Source: Aeromonas rivipollensis
Lineage (GTDB): Bacteria; Pseudomonadota; Gammaproteobacteria; Enterobacterales; Aeromonadaceae
Assembly (NCBI RefSeq): GCF_010974825.1
Contig: NZ_JAAILA010000031.1
Span: 1-64,000 of the forward strand
Reading direction: 5' to 3'
Length of the DNA: 64,000 nt
In this document: piece after piece, positions 8,331-19,613 of the stretch
How positions within the stretch are numbered: the stretch's first letter is position 1
Layout of the letters: the number at the start of each line of letters is the position of its first letter
The notes under the pieces: generated by a model
The model's input: the letters and a program-made list of their open reading frames with translations, nothing else
What the model was told of the DNA's origin: nothing
Database searches by the model: none
Position numbers and translations under genes: made by a program

Positions 8331-9428
8331 ATGATCCAGACTACTGTACTGCATCCCAAACACCTGGAAGCTGGCGCCAAGATGGTGGACTTCCACGGTT
8401 GGGAAATGCCCATCAACTACGGCTCCCAGCTGGAAGAGCACCACGCGGTGCGCAGCGATGCGGGCATGTTCGATGTCTCCCACATGACCATAGTCGATTT
8501 GACCGGCGAGCGGGTCAAAGCCTTCCTGCAACACCTGCTGGCCAACGACGTGGCCAAGCTCACCGTCCCCGGCAAGGCCCTCTACAGCGGCATGCTCAAC
8601 CCGGAAGGCGGCGTCATCGATGACCTCATCACCTATTTCCTGACCGATACCTTCTACCGCCTGGTGGTGAACTCCGCCACCCGCGAGAAGGATCTGGCCT
8701 GGATCCGTCACCACGCCATCGACTTTGGGGTGAGCGTGACCGAGCGCCCGGAGCTTGCCATGATCGCGGTGCAGGGCCCCAACGCCAAGGCCAAGGCGGC
8801 CAAGGTGTTCACCCCCGAGCAAAATGCGGCTGTCGAAGGCATGAAGCCCTTCTTCGGCGTGCAGGCCGGTGATCTCTTCATCGCCACCACAGGCTACACA
8901 GGCGAAGATGGCTACGAAATCGTGGTCCCCCAGGAGAAGGCGTGCGATCTGTGGCAGGCCCTGCTGGACAACGGCGTGGCCCCCTGCGGCCTCGGCGCCC
9001 GTGACACCCTGCGCCTGGAAGCGGGCATGAACCTCTACGGCCAGGACATGGACGAGTCAATCTCCCCCCTGGCCGCCAACATGGCCTGGACCCTGGCCTG
9101 GGAGCCTGCCTCCCGCCAGTTTATCGGTCGCGCCGCCCTGGAAGACCAGAAGGCCGCCGGCACTAGCCCTAAGCTGGTGGGTCTGGTGATGGAAGATAAA
9201 GGGGTGCTGCGTGCCGGCATGCCGGTCACCTTCACCACAGCAAGCGGCGAGACTCGGGAGGGGGTGATCACCTCCGGCTCCTTCTCCCCCACCCTGGGCT
9301 ACAGCATCGCCCTGGCGCGGGTGCCCCGCGACATCGGCGCTGAAGCCCAGGTGGAGATCCGCAAGAAGCTGGTCACCGTCAAAGTCACCAAGCCGGCCTT
9401 CGTGCGCAACGGCCAGCCCCTGGTGTAA
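8331..9428 (+). CDS. gcvT: Aminomethyltransferase, glycine cleavage T protein
   Basis: Transfers the methylene group from aminomethyl-lipoyl H protein to tetrahydrofolate, releasing ammonia. The 365-residue length is typical. Recognisable segments are [14 protein letters not shown] (N-terminal folate region), [19 protein letters not shown] (near 190) and [20 protein letters not shown] (near 225), all GcvT hallmarks, with a C-terminal beta-barrel region. It begins with an ATG nine bases after AAGGA. First gene of gcvT-gcvH-gcvP; gcvH follows after 77 bases. Confidence 0.96.
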   Translation: MIQTTVLHPKHLEAGAKMVDFHGWEMPINYGSQLEEHHAVRSDAGMFDVSHMTIVDLTGERVKAFLQHLLANDVAKLTVPGKALYSGMLNPEGGVIDDLITYFLTDTFYRLVVNSATREKDLAWIRHHAIDFGVSVTERPELAMIAVQGPNAKAKAAKVFTPEQNAAVEGMKPFFGVQAGDLFIATTGYTGEDGYEIVVPQEKACDLWQALLDNGVAPCGLGARDTLRLEAGMNLYGQDMDESISPLAANMAWTLAWEPASRQFIGRAALEDQKAAGTSPKLVGLVMEDKGVLRAGMPVTFTTASGETREGVITSGSFSPTLGYSIALARVPRDIGAEAQVEIRKKLVTVKVTKPAFVRNGQPLV

Positions 9429-9505
9429 TCATTGATTGCGGCGAAGGGTGTCCCTTCGCCGACCCCATTTTGTTGAAGCGATCCAAGAGCATAAAGGAAG
9501 CACAA

Positions 9506-9895
9506 ATGAGCCATATCCCGAGCGAACTGAAATATGCCACCTCCCACGAGTGGGTCCGTGTTGAAGCCAACGGCGAGGCCGTGATCGGTATCACCGAGCA
9601 CGCCCAGGATCTGCTGGGTGACATGGTGTTCGTCGATCTGCCGGAAGTGGGCAAGCAAGTGAGTGCCGGCGAAGATTGCGCCGTGGCCGAGTCGGTGAAA
9701 GCCGCCTCCGACATCTACAGCCCGGTGAGTGGCGAGATCCTGGCCATCAACGAAGAGCTGGAAGGCAGCCCCGAGCTGGTCAACTCCGACCCCTACGGTG
9801 CCGGCTGGCTGTTCCGCATCAAGCTGGATGACGCGGGCGAGCTCGCCAACCTGCTGGATGCCGAAGGCTACCAGAACGTGGTGGACGAAGAGTAA
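9506..9895 (+). CDS. gcvH: Glycine cleavage H protein, lipoyl carrier
   Basis: Carries the aminomethyl intermediate on lipoyl-lysine between the P, T and L proteins. The 129-residue acidic protein has the lipoylation site in [13 protein letters not shown] (lysine near position 65) and the family N terminus [17 protein letters not shown]. The ATG at 9506 is used because AAAGGAAG lies eight bases before it. It sits between gcvT and gcvP, but a strong hairpin right after its stop may limit read-through into gcvP. Confidence 0.96.
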   Translation: MSHIPSELKYATSHEWVRVEANGEAVIGITEHAQDLLGDMVFVDLPEVGKQVSAGEDCAVAESVKAASDIYSPVSGEILAINEELEGSPELVNSDPYGAGWLFRIKLDDAGELANLLDAEGYQNVVDEE

Positions 9896-9902
9896 TGCCC
9901 CC

Positions 9903-9931
9903 GGGCCCTGCCAACACAGCAGGGCCCCTTT
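9903..9931 (+). terminator. Hairpin after gcvH (terminator or attenuator)
   Basis: GGGCCCTGC, loop CAACACA, GCAGGGCCC: a perfect 9-bp GC-rich stem seven bases past the gcvH stop, followed by CTTTGT. The weak T run suggests partial termination inside the gcv operon. Confidence 0.6.
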
Positions 9932-9961
9932 GTATGACCGCCAGCCGGGCACACGCCGGCC

Positions 9962-10128
9962 GGCGGAAGGGTGAAGTCGCCCGCGTCTGCCCTTTGCCCA
10001 CCTGGCCTCGCCAGGGGGCAAGCAGGCAGCTCCGCCACAAGGCGATCCCCTGTCGATGCTGTCGCAGCATCCGGCGCCGCACCCTGTCTGCGGGGCCCAG
10101 AACATGAGTGGAGTCGGTATCCACCGAC
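9962..10128 (+). promoter_or_regulatory. Highly structured leader upstream of gcvP
   Basis: The 299 bases between gcvH and gcvP hold no gene but a chain of strong inverted repeats. GGCGGA (9962-9967) pairs with TCCGCC (10031-10036) and encloses GGG/CCC (9969-9971 with 9980-9982). It also encloses a long arm, CTGCC (9987-9991) with GGCAG (10025-10029), capped by TTGCCC and CCTGGC against GCCAGG and GGGCAA (9994-10021). Then come GATGCTG/CAGCATC (10055-10071) and GTCGGT/ACCGAC (10113-10128). The first unit resembles a three-way junction. No known riboswitch class was recognised; a regulatory RNA role is inference. Confidence 0.45.
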
Positions 10129-10194
10129 GATCAGGAACATCAGGTCTTGGTTATCAGGATTTCATGCCAGGACTTATTACCAGGAAATAGGGAA

Positions 10195-13071
<2,877 letters not shown>

Positions 13072-13103
13072 CTGGCGCGCAGCGGATCATCGTAATAAAC
13101 CAC

Positions 13104-13131
13104 AGGGCCACCCAAACGGGTGGCCCTTTTT
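13104..13131 (+). terminator. Rho-independent terminator after gcvP
   Basis: AGGGCCACCC, loop AAAC, GGGTGGCCCT, then TTTT: a perfect 10-bp stem. It closes the gcv transcription unit and separates it from the foreign-looking gene that follows. Confidence 0.92.
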
Positions 13132-13251
13132 ATCAATACAAAGAACTCATTGCTTAACTTGTTGCTTTAAATCAATTGGTTATTGATTTAGCTACCGGTT
13201 AATTGAGATTTATTGCCCCCATCTTTCGTAAGATACGCTTGATACCGCCAG

Positions 13252-13260
13252 CAGTACCTT
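13252..13260. repeat. Left copy of a 9-bp direct repeat flanking the NACHT-like gene
   Basis: CAGTACCTT occurs here, 58 bases before the start of the large accessory gene, and again at 17729-17737, 58 bases after its stop codon. It could be a target-site duplication, but a 9-bp match between two short flanks can arise by chance. Confidence 0.2.
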
Positions 13261-13317
13261 GAAGCTTTCTTCTCTGGTTACTACTGTCATCCATCCAACA
13301 CCACGCAGCGAGCAGTC

Positions 13318-16300
13318 ATGATTGAACGTACTTTCCATGACATTGATGAAGAACAAGTTGTTGATGCGGATAAGCAGAATTTCCTCATTCAGCTAGGTTG
13401 GTCAGACGGTGTAACGTGGGAAGAGTTATTGCGCTCAAAACGTATTCTTCTGATTTCCGAAGCGGGTGCAGGCAAGACCCATGAGTGCAAAGAGCAAGCC
13501 CGTCACCTAGCAGCTGCGGGTGAAGCTGCATTCTTTGTTGAGTTGGCCAGCTTGGCTTCAAGCAATCTGCGGGATCTGCTGAGTTATGAGGATGAAGAGT
13601 GTTTTGATCTATGGCTGGCCTCCAAATTTGAGGTTGCCACCTTTTTTCTGGATTCCTATGACGAACTGCAGTTGACCAGAGGTTCTTTCGAACAAGCGCT
13701 AAATCGTTTTGTAAAAGATATTAATGGTCAGATTAACTTGGGAAGGGTGCGAGTTGTAGTGACGACCCGCCCGATCCCTTTTGATGGGCAACTCGTTCGC
13801 AGCAAACTGCCGGTACCACCACAGATTAAGCTCCAGTCGACTGAAGAAAAGGAAAGAGAATTTGCCAGCATGGCGTTGGGCGAGCATATGCCCATCTCCT
13901 CTGGCCAATCGAATGAAGAGTCCATTCCTGAGTGGCGCACCGTTGCTCTGATGCCGCTGTCTAATCCTCAGATCGCTGAGTTTGCCGAATTACAGGGTGT
14001 CAAAAATACAGCCGAATTGCTCAGTGACATTGAGAGGCAAAACGCCTTTGAGTTTGCCAGACGTCCTCAAGATCTCATTGAGCTATGCGCTGATTGGCGT
14101 GCGGGATTTCAGCTTCGAACCCATCGCCAGCAAGTTGAAGCCAGTATTCGTATCAAACTCAAACCTCGGGATAGGGAAGATAGAGGTGAGCTTACCGAAC
14201 TCTCAATAGATAAGGCAATCGAGGGGGCGAGCAGGCTGGCTCTGGCCATGTGGCTGACCCGTCGCCTGACGATCAGACACAGTGCTAAAGCTGATAATGT
14301 TCAGCAGGGTGAGGCTGCCCTTGACCCGGCGATAATCTTGTCAGATTGGACACAAGATGAACGGAAAACGTTGTTGGAGCGCCCTTTGTTTGGGTTCGCA
14401 TCTTATGGCCGGGTGCGTTTTCACCATCGTTCAGTGTCAGAATTTCTTGCCGCAAAAAGATTGCATGAGATGAGGAATAATGGGATGTCGCTTCGGGCGC
14501 TCAAGCGGCTGCTCTTTATTGAAACGAAGGGTAATACCATTGTACTTCCTTCCAAGCGTGCGCTTGCAGGTTGGCTGGCATCATTGAATGACGATATTTT
14601 TCAAGCAATTCGTGACTATGAGCCGACGCTGCTGCTGGATGAAGGCGACCCTGCATCATTGACTCTTGCTCAGCGTAAACAAGCTCTTGGTGCATATGTT
14701 CAGCGTTATGGAAGAGGAGGGAGGCGTGGTTTACACACTCCATCTATCCAAATTAAACGCTTTGCGACTCCTGAGTTGACTGATGAGATTAATCTGCAGT
14801 GGCAGCAAGGTATCGAGAATCATGAGGTGCGATGTGTTTTGCTGGAGCTCATTGAGCGAGGAGTGATTTTTGGCTCTTCTGATCTTGTATATTCAGTTGC
14901 CACGGATTCAATGCTTGTTGAGGTGGAGCGTATTTATGCAATTCATGCACTGCAAGCGCTGAACGACCCAAGATTGGGTGAAATAGCTGCACTGATGGTT
15001 TCTCAACATCCTGACTGGCCTGACGAAATAGTGCGTGAAGCAATTCTTGCACTGTTTCCAAGTTATCTTTCTGTAGCGCAGCTCTGTCAGTCATTAGGCT
15101 GGCTGCAATGGAAAAAGCGGTCAGTTAGCAACCTAAGTTGGCGACTGCCATCGCTAATCAAAAATGCACCACTTGTCATGTCACAACTGGAGGATCTGCG
15201 GGAAAAATTAGTAAACCTCATCTCGGATAGGTTGCAATGGCGGCAAGAGCAATGGCCACATATGGTGTCTCCTCGCCAGTATCTGAGCAGTACATTAGCT
15301 GCTGTTTGCATTCGCGGACTCGATCACCAGTGTTCCGAACAATGGATTCATGCTTGCGTACTTGCATTGCGTCTGCGTCAACATGAATACGATGATGACA
15401 AAATTCATAAGGAATTGTCACAGCGAATAAATGAACTTGATAGCAAAAATAGAAAGCAGGTTTTTTGGGCAATTGATGCTTTGGTGCAATCCCTATGTCC
15501 GATCGATGATACATGGAAACGGGTGGTTGAAATTATCCCTTATGATTCGCTTATTAACTTTACGGTACAGCTGGATCGGGCCTGGGTGGTCAGTGACCTT
15601 CAAGGTAAAGATAAGCCATTTTTTGAGCGTCAGATGCTTATGCATGTTGCTCTTTATCTATTGCGTATCTCGCCAATAGACTTACGCCCCTTGGTGATAG
15701 ATTGTCCGGATTTTATTTTATATCTCGATGAGATAATGAAGCCCTCTACCTTTGATATAAAGCATGAAAGAGCCCGGCGTGAAGAAGCCATTCGAGATAA
15801 AAGAAGAGAGCGAAAAGCAGCAAAGAACCGTGCCAGTTGGGTGATGCTACATCGTGAAATATCAGAATGTCCTGACAAGAACTTTTCGGATGAACGTTGT
15901 AAAAATTTGGCTTGGGATTTATTCAGAGTGATGATAAGTGGCTCGGATGATAGTAATTTATCCGGTTGGAATCGCTCTTTTCTCGAATCTCATTTTGGAG
16001 AAACAGTTACAGACTGGCTGCGTACGATTTTTATGGAGTGCTGGCGAGAGCATCTCCCAACTCTCATTTGTGAGAGACCAGAAGATCAACGAAGTACATA
16101 TTTCGACTTATGGCGATTCGGTTTGGCTGGGCTCTATGCTGAAGCTGAGGGGCCCAATTGGGCAAGCCAGCTGACCTATGAAGAGGCAATGCGTGCCGCT
16201 CGCTATTCATTACTTGAGCTGAATGAATTACCAAGTTGGATTTATGACTTGGTTAAGCAACATCCATCTGCTATCAGTGAGGTTTTTGGTAAAGAGCTTG

Positions 16301-17670
16301 ATTGGGTACTCTCTACCTCTGCCAATGAAATTCATCATTCCATGTTGTTGCAACGCCTCCATAATGCCCCTGATCCAGTGACCATACTTTTTATCCCTCG
16401 TATGATTGCATGGTTGAGTGAAATTAAGCCCATAGTCGCTGATGAATTTCAATTATCATCACTGACATCTCGCTATTCCAGAGTGATTGAGTTGATTTTA
16501 AAGTATGGCGATATTGATCAGAAAGCTCAGCTATGTTCTATGGCTCAGGAATATATAAGCAAAAAACTGTTGGAACCAGCTATGCTACTCTGGTTATCAA
16601 CCTTGATTCGTTTAAACCCTGAGCTGGGTGTTGATGTACTTGAAGAAAAATTACGAGAGATTGAACCTGAGCCATTAAGCAAGGCCGTGGAATGGTTTAC
16701 AAAATTGTTTAATGAACGCCATGATGGCATTAATGTAAGAAATAATGATTTCACACCTGAATTATTGCTCAGGCTTGCCCGTCTGGCGTACCAGCATATA
16801 AGACGTCAGGATGATGCTGAACATGAAGGCTGTTATACACCCGATATGCGTGATAATGCCGAATATGCACGCAATGCAATTCTGACTGCATTGTTGGAGT
16901 CACAAGGAGAAGAAGGATGGCAAGTTAAACATGATATGGCCATTGACCCCCTATTTTCTCATTTTAAAGATCGGATTCTGGCATTAGCTCAGGAAGCATG
17001 GGCCAAAGAAATTGATTCAGTACTCTTGGATGAACAGCAATGTCGTGAACTCGAACATAAAGGTGAACTTCCACTGACTACTAATGCGGCTATGTTCACC
17101 TTGCTGCGTGATCGCTTGGCTGATCTTGATGAATTATTAAATAGCGATGAGTCGCCACGTGAACTGTGGGCTGAAATCCATCAAGAAAAGTTAATGCGGC
17201 GTGCAATCGCACAAGAATTACAGCATGCTGCCAATGGGCTTTATAAGGTTGTTCAAGAAGCAGTAACTGCAGATGAAAAAGAGACCGATATTCGTCTTTG
17301 CTCACTTGCATCCAATTATGAAGCTGTAATCGAGTTAAAAATTGAGGATGGTAACAGGTGGTCAGCCAACGTCTTACGAGAAACTATTGGTGAGCAGTTG
17401 GCAATTAAATACCTTTCTCTGGAGACCCGCTGCTCAGGTGCCTTAGTTATAACTATATCCAAGAACCGGTATTGGCAGCATCCTGATAGCGGGGAAAGAA
17501 TCGGCTTAGAAGAGCTCAAGGAGCTGTTGGATGATGAAGCCAGACGTGTAGAGCGGGAAATGGGAGGTGCAGTTTCATTGACCATACATGTGCTGGATCT
17601 TAGACCGAGGCTGCTGACAGAAAAGCAGTCTCGGTCTGGGGTGATGAAGAAAAGGGTTAATCCTGCGTAA
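13318..17670 (+). CDS. Giant NACHT/STAND-like NTPase with helical repeats and probable C-terminal PD-(D/E)xK nuclease
   Basis: A 1450-residue protein, probably a stand-alone phage-defence sensor-effector. Seen: P-loop SEAGAGKT (47-54); Walker B FFLDSYDEL (109-117) with the D-x-x-D-E arrangement of NACHT ATPases; sensor-like VVVTTRP (146-152); and RVRFHHRSVSEFLAAKRL (365-382), the end of the NACHT winged-helix region. Residues from about 400 to 1280 are helical and repeat-like. The C terminus has D1324 in TDIRL, E1339-x-K1341 in VIELK, then QLAIKYL and LVITIS, the order of a PD-(D/E)xK nuclease. There is no N-terminal effector domain. A sampled line is about 40% GC against about 62% in gcvP, indicating transfer. 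No partner gene is adjacent. NACHT call fairly sure; nuclease call is inference; no family name is claimed. Confidence 0.75.
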   Translation: MIERTFHDIDEEQVVDADKQNFLIQLGWSDGVTWEELLRSKRILLISEAGAGKTHECKEQARHLAAAGEAAFFVELASLASSNLRDLLSYEDEECFDLWLASKFEVATFFLDSYDELQLTRGSFEQALNRFVKDINGQINLGRVRVVVTTRPIPFDGQLVRSKLPVPPQIKLQSTEEKEREFASMALGEHMPISSGQSNEESIPEWRTVALMPLSNPQIAEFAELQGVKNTAELLSDIERQNAFEFARRPQDLIELCADWRAGFQLRTHRQQVEASIRIKLKPRDREDRGELTELSIDKAIEGASRLALAMWLTRRLTIRHSAKADNVQQGEAALDPAIILSDWTQDERKTLLERPLFGFASYGRVRFHHRSVSEFLAAKRLHEMRNNGMSLRALKRLLFIETKGNTIVLPSKRALAGWLASLNDDIFQAIRDYEPTLLLDEGDPASLTLAQRKQALGAYVQRYGRGGRRGLHTPSIQIKRFATPELTDEINLQWQQGIENHEVRCVLLELIERGVIFGSSDLVYSVATDSMLVEVERIYAIHALQALNDPRLGEIAALMVSQHPDWPDEIVREAILALFPSYLSVAQLCQSLGWLQWKKRSVSNLSWRLPSLIKNAPLVMSQLEDLREKLVNLISDRLQWRQEQWPHMVSPRQYLSSTLAAVCIRGLDHQCSEQWIHACVLALRLRQHEYDDDKIHKELSQRINELDSKNRKQVFWAIDALVQSLCPIDDTWKRVVEIIPYDSLINFTVQLDRAWVVSDLQGKDKPFFERQMLMHVALYLLRISPIDLRPLVIDCPDFILYLDEIMKPSTFDIKHERARREEAIRDKRRERKAAKNRASWVMLHREISECPDKNFSDERCKNLAWDLFRVMISGSDDSNLSGWNRSFLESHFGETVTDWLRTIFMECWREHLPTLICERPEDQRSTYFDLWRFGLAGLYAEAEGPNWASQLTYEEAMRAARYSLLELNELPSWIYDLVKQHPSAISEVFGKELDWVLSTSANEIHHSMLLQRLHNAPDPVTILFIPRMIAWLSEIKPIVADEFQLSSLTSRYSRVIELILKYGDIDQKAQLCSMAQEYISKKLLEPAMLLWLSTLIRLNPELGVDVLEEKLREIEPEPLSKAVEWFTKLFNERHDGINVRNNDFTPELLLRLARLAYQHIRRQDDAEHEGCYTPDMRDNAEYARNAILTALLESQGEEGWQVKHDMAIDPLFSHFKDRILALAQEAWAKEIDSVLLDEQQCRELEHKGELPLTTNAAMFTLLRDRLADLDELLNSDESPRELWAEIHQEKLMRRAIAQELQHAANGLYKVVQEAVTADEKETDIRLCSLASNYEAVIELKIEDGNRWSANVLRETIGEQLAIKYLSLETRCSGALVITISKNRYWQHPDSGERIGLEELKELLDDEARRVEREMGGAVSLTIHVLDLRPRLLTEKQSRSGVMKKRVNPA
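17602..17637. repeat. Imperfect inverted repeat in the last codons of the NACHT-like gene
   Basis: AGACCGAG (17602-17609) and CTCGGTCT (17630-17637) are perfect complements. CTGCT and AGCAG continue the stem after one mismatched base on each side, giving 13 paired bases around an 8-9 base loop. No T run follows, so it is not a standard terminator. It could be an mRNA-stabilising 3' hairpin or a remnant of a mobile-element end. Confidence 0.45.
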
Positions 17671-17728
17671 AGTTGCCAGTCTTTCGAACAGGATTTATCT
17701 CAGGCTGCAGTGAGAAATAGCTTCCAAC

Positions 17729-17737
17729 CAGTACCTT
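17729..17737. repeat. Right copy of the 9-bp direct repeat CAGTACCTT
   Basis: Second copy of the 9-mer found before the NACHT-like gene. Same caution applies: it may mark an insertion or be chance. Confidence 0.2.
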
Positions 17738-17815
17738 TGGTAGGGGCTTTTCAGCACAATCTCCCACGGTGTTAGCTTTTGATCAATTAGCGAGATGTCG
17801 AGGGTTATGGTCGCT

Positions 17816-18301
17816 TCAACCACGCCGCGCCGCCTCTATGGCGGCGATATCTATCTTGCCCATCTGCATCATGGCCTCGAAGGCGCGCCTGGCGGCCTCG
17901 GGGTCGGGATCCGTGATCGCCTCGGTGAGGGCCAGGGGGGTGATCTGCCAGGAGATGCCCCACTTGTCCTGACACCAGCCGCACTCGCTCGCCTGACCAC
18001 CGTTATCTATGATGGCGTGCCAGTAGCGATCCGTCTCGGCCTGGGTCTCCGTTGCGACCTGGAACGAGAAGGCCCAGCTGTGCTTGACCCCGGGGCCGCC
18101 ATTGAGCCCGAGGCAGGGGATCCCCATCACCCTGAACTCGACCGTCAGCACATCCCCTCGCTTGCCGGCGGGGTAGTCGGCCGGGGCGCGGTGCACGGCG
18201 TCGACGGCGGAGTCGGGGAAGGTGCTTGCGTAAAACCGTGCCGCCTCTTCGGCATCCCCGTCATACCAGAGGCAAATCCTGTTCTTTGCGGCTGTCATCA
18301 T
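17816..18301 (-). CDS. VOC-superfamily (PhnB/3-demethylubiquinone methyltransferase-like) protein
   Basis: Small cytoplasmic protein, 161 residues, of the PhnB-like glyoxalase/VOC fold. Seen: ICLWYDGDAEEAARFYASTF at the start of the fold, LGLNGGP near the middle and CGWCQDKWGISWQI near residue 105, all typical of this family. The ATG at 18301 is preferred because AGGAG lies seven bases upstream; an ATG 14 codons earlier is possible. Its reaction is unknown; members are often annotated as demethylubiquinone methyltransferases without evidence. It is convergent with the NACHT-like gene and divergent from the methyltransferase gene. Confidence 0.8.
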   Translation of the reverse strand: MMTAAKNRICLWYDGDAEEAARFYASTFPDSAVDAVHRAPADYPAGKRGDVLTVEFRVMGIPCLGLNGGPGVKHSWAFSFQVATETQAETDRYWHAIIDNGGQASECGWCQDKWGISWQITPLALTEAITDPDPEAARRAFEAMMQMGKIDIAAIEAARRG

Positions 18302-18519
18302 CTCGTGGCTCCTGCCGGTTGCTCTCATCTTGGTGTCTGTCATCCTGCTCTCTCTTCATCTCGCCCGGGCGTTGCCGCCTGGCGCCCTCTGTTGCCAGCC
18401 GGGGAGTTGCATGATGTCGTCAAGTGTAGTGGCATAGGGATCCGGGCCGCCCGGTTTGGCGTGCAGAGCGACAGGCAGGGCGACCCTATGCCCCGCCAAT
18501 GACAAGAGAGGTGTGCGCG

Positions 18520-19269
18520 ATGGACAGTACCCAGCGATTCTCGACCCGGGTCGAGGCCTATGTGAAGTACCGCCCCGGTTATCCGGCGGCCATGCTGGAC
18601 TTTCTGGCTGGCGAGCTTGCCATGGGGCCAGAGGCCCAGGTGGCCGACATAGGGGCGGGCACCGGCATCCTGACCGCCCTGCTCGCACCCCGGGTGGCGC
18701 GGGTCTGGGCGGTGGAGCCCAATGACGAGATGCGGGCCGCCGCGAGGCGACTGCTGGCGGATGTGGGCAACATCGGCTGGTCTCACGGCAGTGCGGAGGC
18801 CACGGGCCTGCCGACGGGCTCGGTGGATCTGGTCACTGTCGCCCAGGCGTTTCACTGGTTCGATCGCGCGGCCTTTCGGCAGGAGTGCCAGCGCCTGCTC
18901 AGACCCGGTGGCCGGGTCGCCCTCATCTGGAATGACAGGCTGACCGACACCCCCTTTCTCAGGGCCTATGAGGAGGGGTTGCACGCCTATTCCGGGGATT
19001 ACGAGGAGGTCAATCATCGCAACCTCGGCGAGCACGACTTTCGTGCCTTCTTCGAGGGGGAGTATCGGCTCGATCGCTTCGAAAACCGCCAACTGTTCGA
19101 TCTGGACGGCGTGCTGGGGCGGCTCAACTCCTCCTCCTATGCCCCCGCCGTCGGCACCCCGGCCCATGAGCAGATGACGGCGCTCATCCGCCGCGAATTT
19201 GGCCGAAATGCGGTGGGCGGCAGGGTCTCTTTCAACTATTGCACCCTGGTCTACAGCGGCCGGGTGTAA
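18520..19269 (+). CDS. Class I SAM-dependent methyltransferase
   Basis: Probable small-molecule methyltransferase of 249 residues. It carries motif I VADIGAGTGILTALLA (near 45-60), the acidic end of strand 2 in VWAVEPNDEM, DLVTVAQAFHWFD (near 110) and LLRPGGRVALIWND, the methyltransferase-11 pattern. The ATG at 18520 follows AAGAGAGG at a suitable distance. The substrate cannot be inferred. It is monocistronic, with no partner gene close on the same strand. Confidence 0.85.
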   Translation: MDSTQRFSTRVEAYVKYRPGYPAAMLDFLAGELAMGPEAQVADIGAGTGILTALLAPRVARVWAVEPNDEMRAAARRLLADVGNIGWSHGSAEATGLPTGSVDLVTVAQAFHWFDRAAFRQECQRLLRPGGRVALIWNDRLTDTPFLRAYEEGLHAYSGDYEEVNHRNLGEHDFRAFFEGEYRLDRFENRQLFDLDGVLGRLNSSSYAPAVGTPAHEQMTALIRREFGRNAVGGRVSFNYCTLVYSGRV

Positions 19270-19332
19270 CGGGGCCCATGCAGAAAATGAAGGCGACGGG
19301 GCAGGGGGCATGCCCAATCGCGTGGACTGGTG

Positions 19333-19418
19333 ACAGTCGGCGCAAAAGGCACGCTCCCTTGGCTCCCGTTCTCTAATCGCAGAAAACGACACCCTGGCGT
19401 TGCCGACTGTTTTTTTTG
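19333..19418 (+). terminator. Long-loop hairpin with T8 tail (terminator or small RNA 3' end)
   Basis: The 344 bases between the methyltransferase and the GGDEF gene contain no supported ORF. ACAGTCGGC (19333-19341) is the exact complement of GCCGACTGT (19402-19410), which runs into a tract of eight T. The 60-base loop is longer than in ordinary terminators, so this may be a terminator with a large apical region or the end of a small RNA. The rest of the gap shows nothing I can name. Confidence 0.4.
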
Positions 19419-19613
19419 CTCAGAAAATAGACCGCATCTATCTGTTTCCCCTGATAAAACCTAATTTCGCCGAAAATCTGCCTGAATCGTGCTTGAACAA
19501 GGCCGTGAAAAGAGTCGCCCTCCCTGAAGGGCTGGCGGCATACTGCGCGCCTTCCGATGTGGCCATGCCTGTCTTGCAGGGCAAACAGCGGGGTATTGAG
19601 CAGGACCCAGGGT

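Noticed and set aside
9962-10036. Resemblance of the gcvP leader to a cobalamin riboswitch (GGAA, then GGGTGAAGTC)
   Set aside because: Only a short local similarity is seen. The rest of the B12 consensus, including the GCCACTG and GACCTGCC elements, is missing.
13128-17815. tRNA or integrase associated with the NACHT-like gene
   Set aside because: Both flanks were read on both strands. No cloverleaf-like sequence, integrase or transposase was recognised.
17816-18301. Calling the VOC protein a ubiquinone methyltransferase (UbiG-like) because ubi genes are in the window
   Set aside because: The PhnB-like VOC fold is unrelated to SAM methyltransferases; the common database name is misleading.
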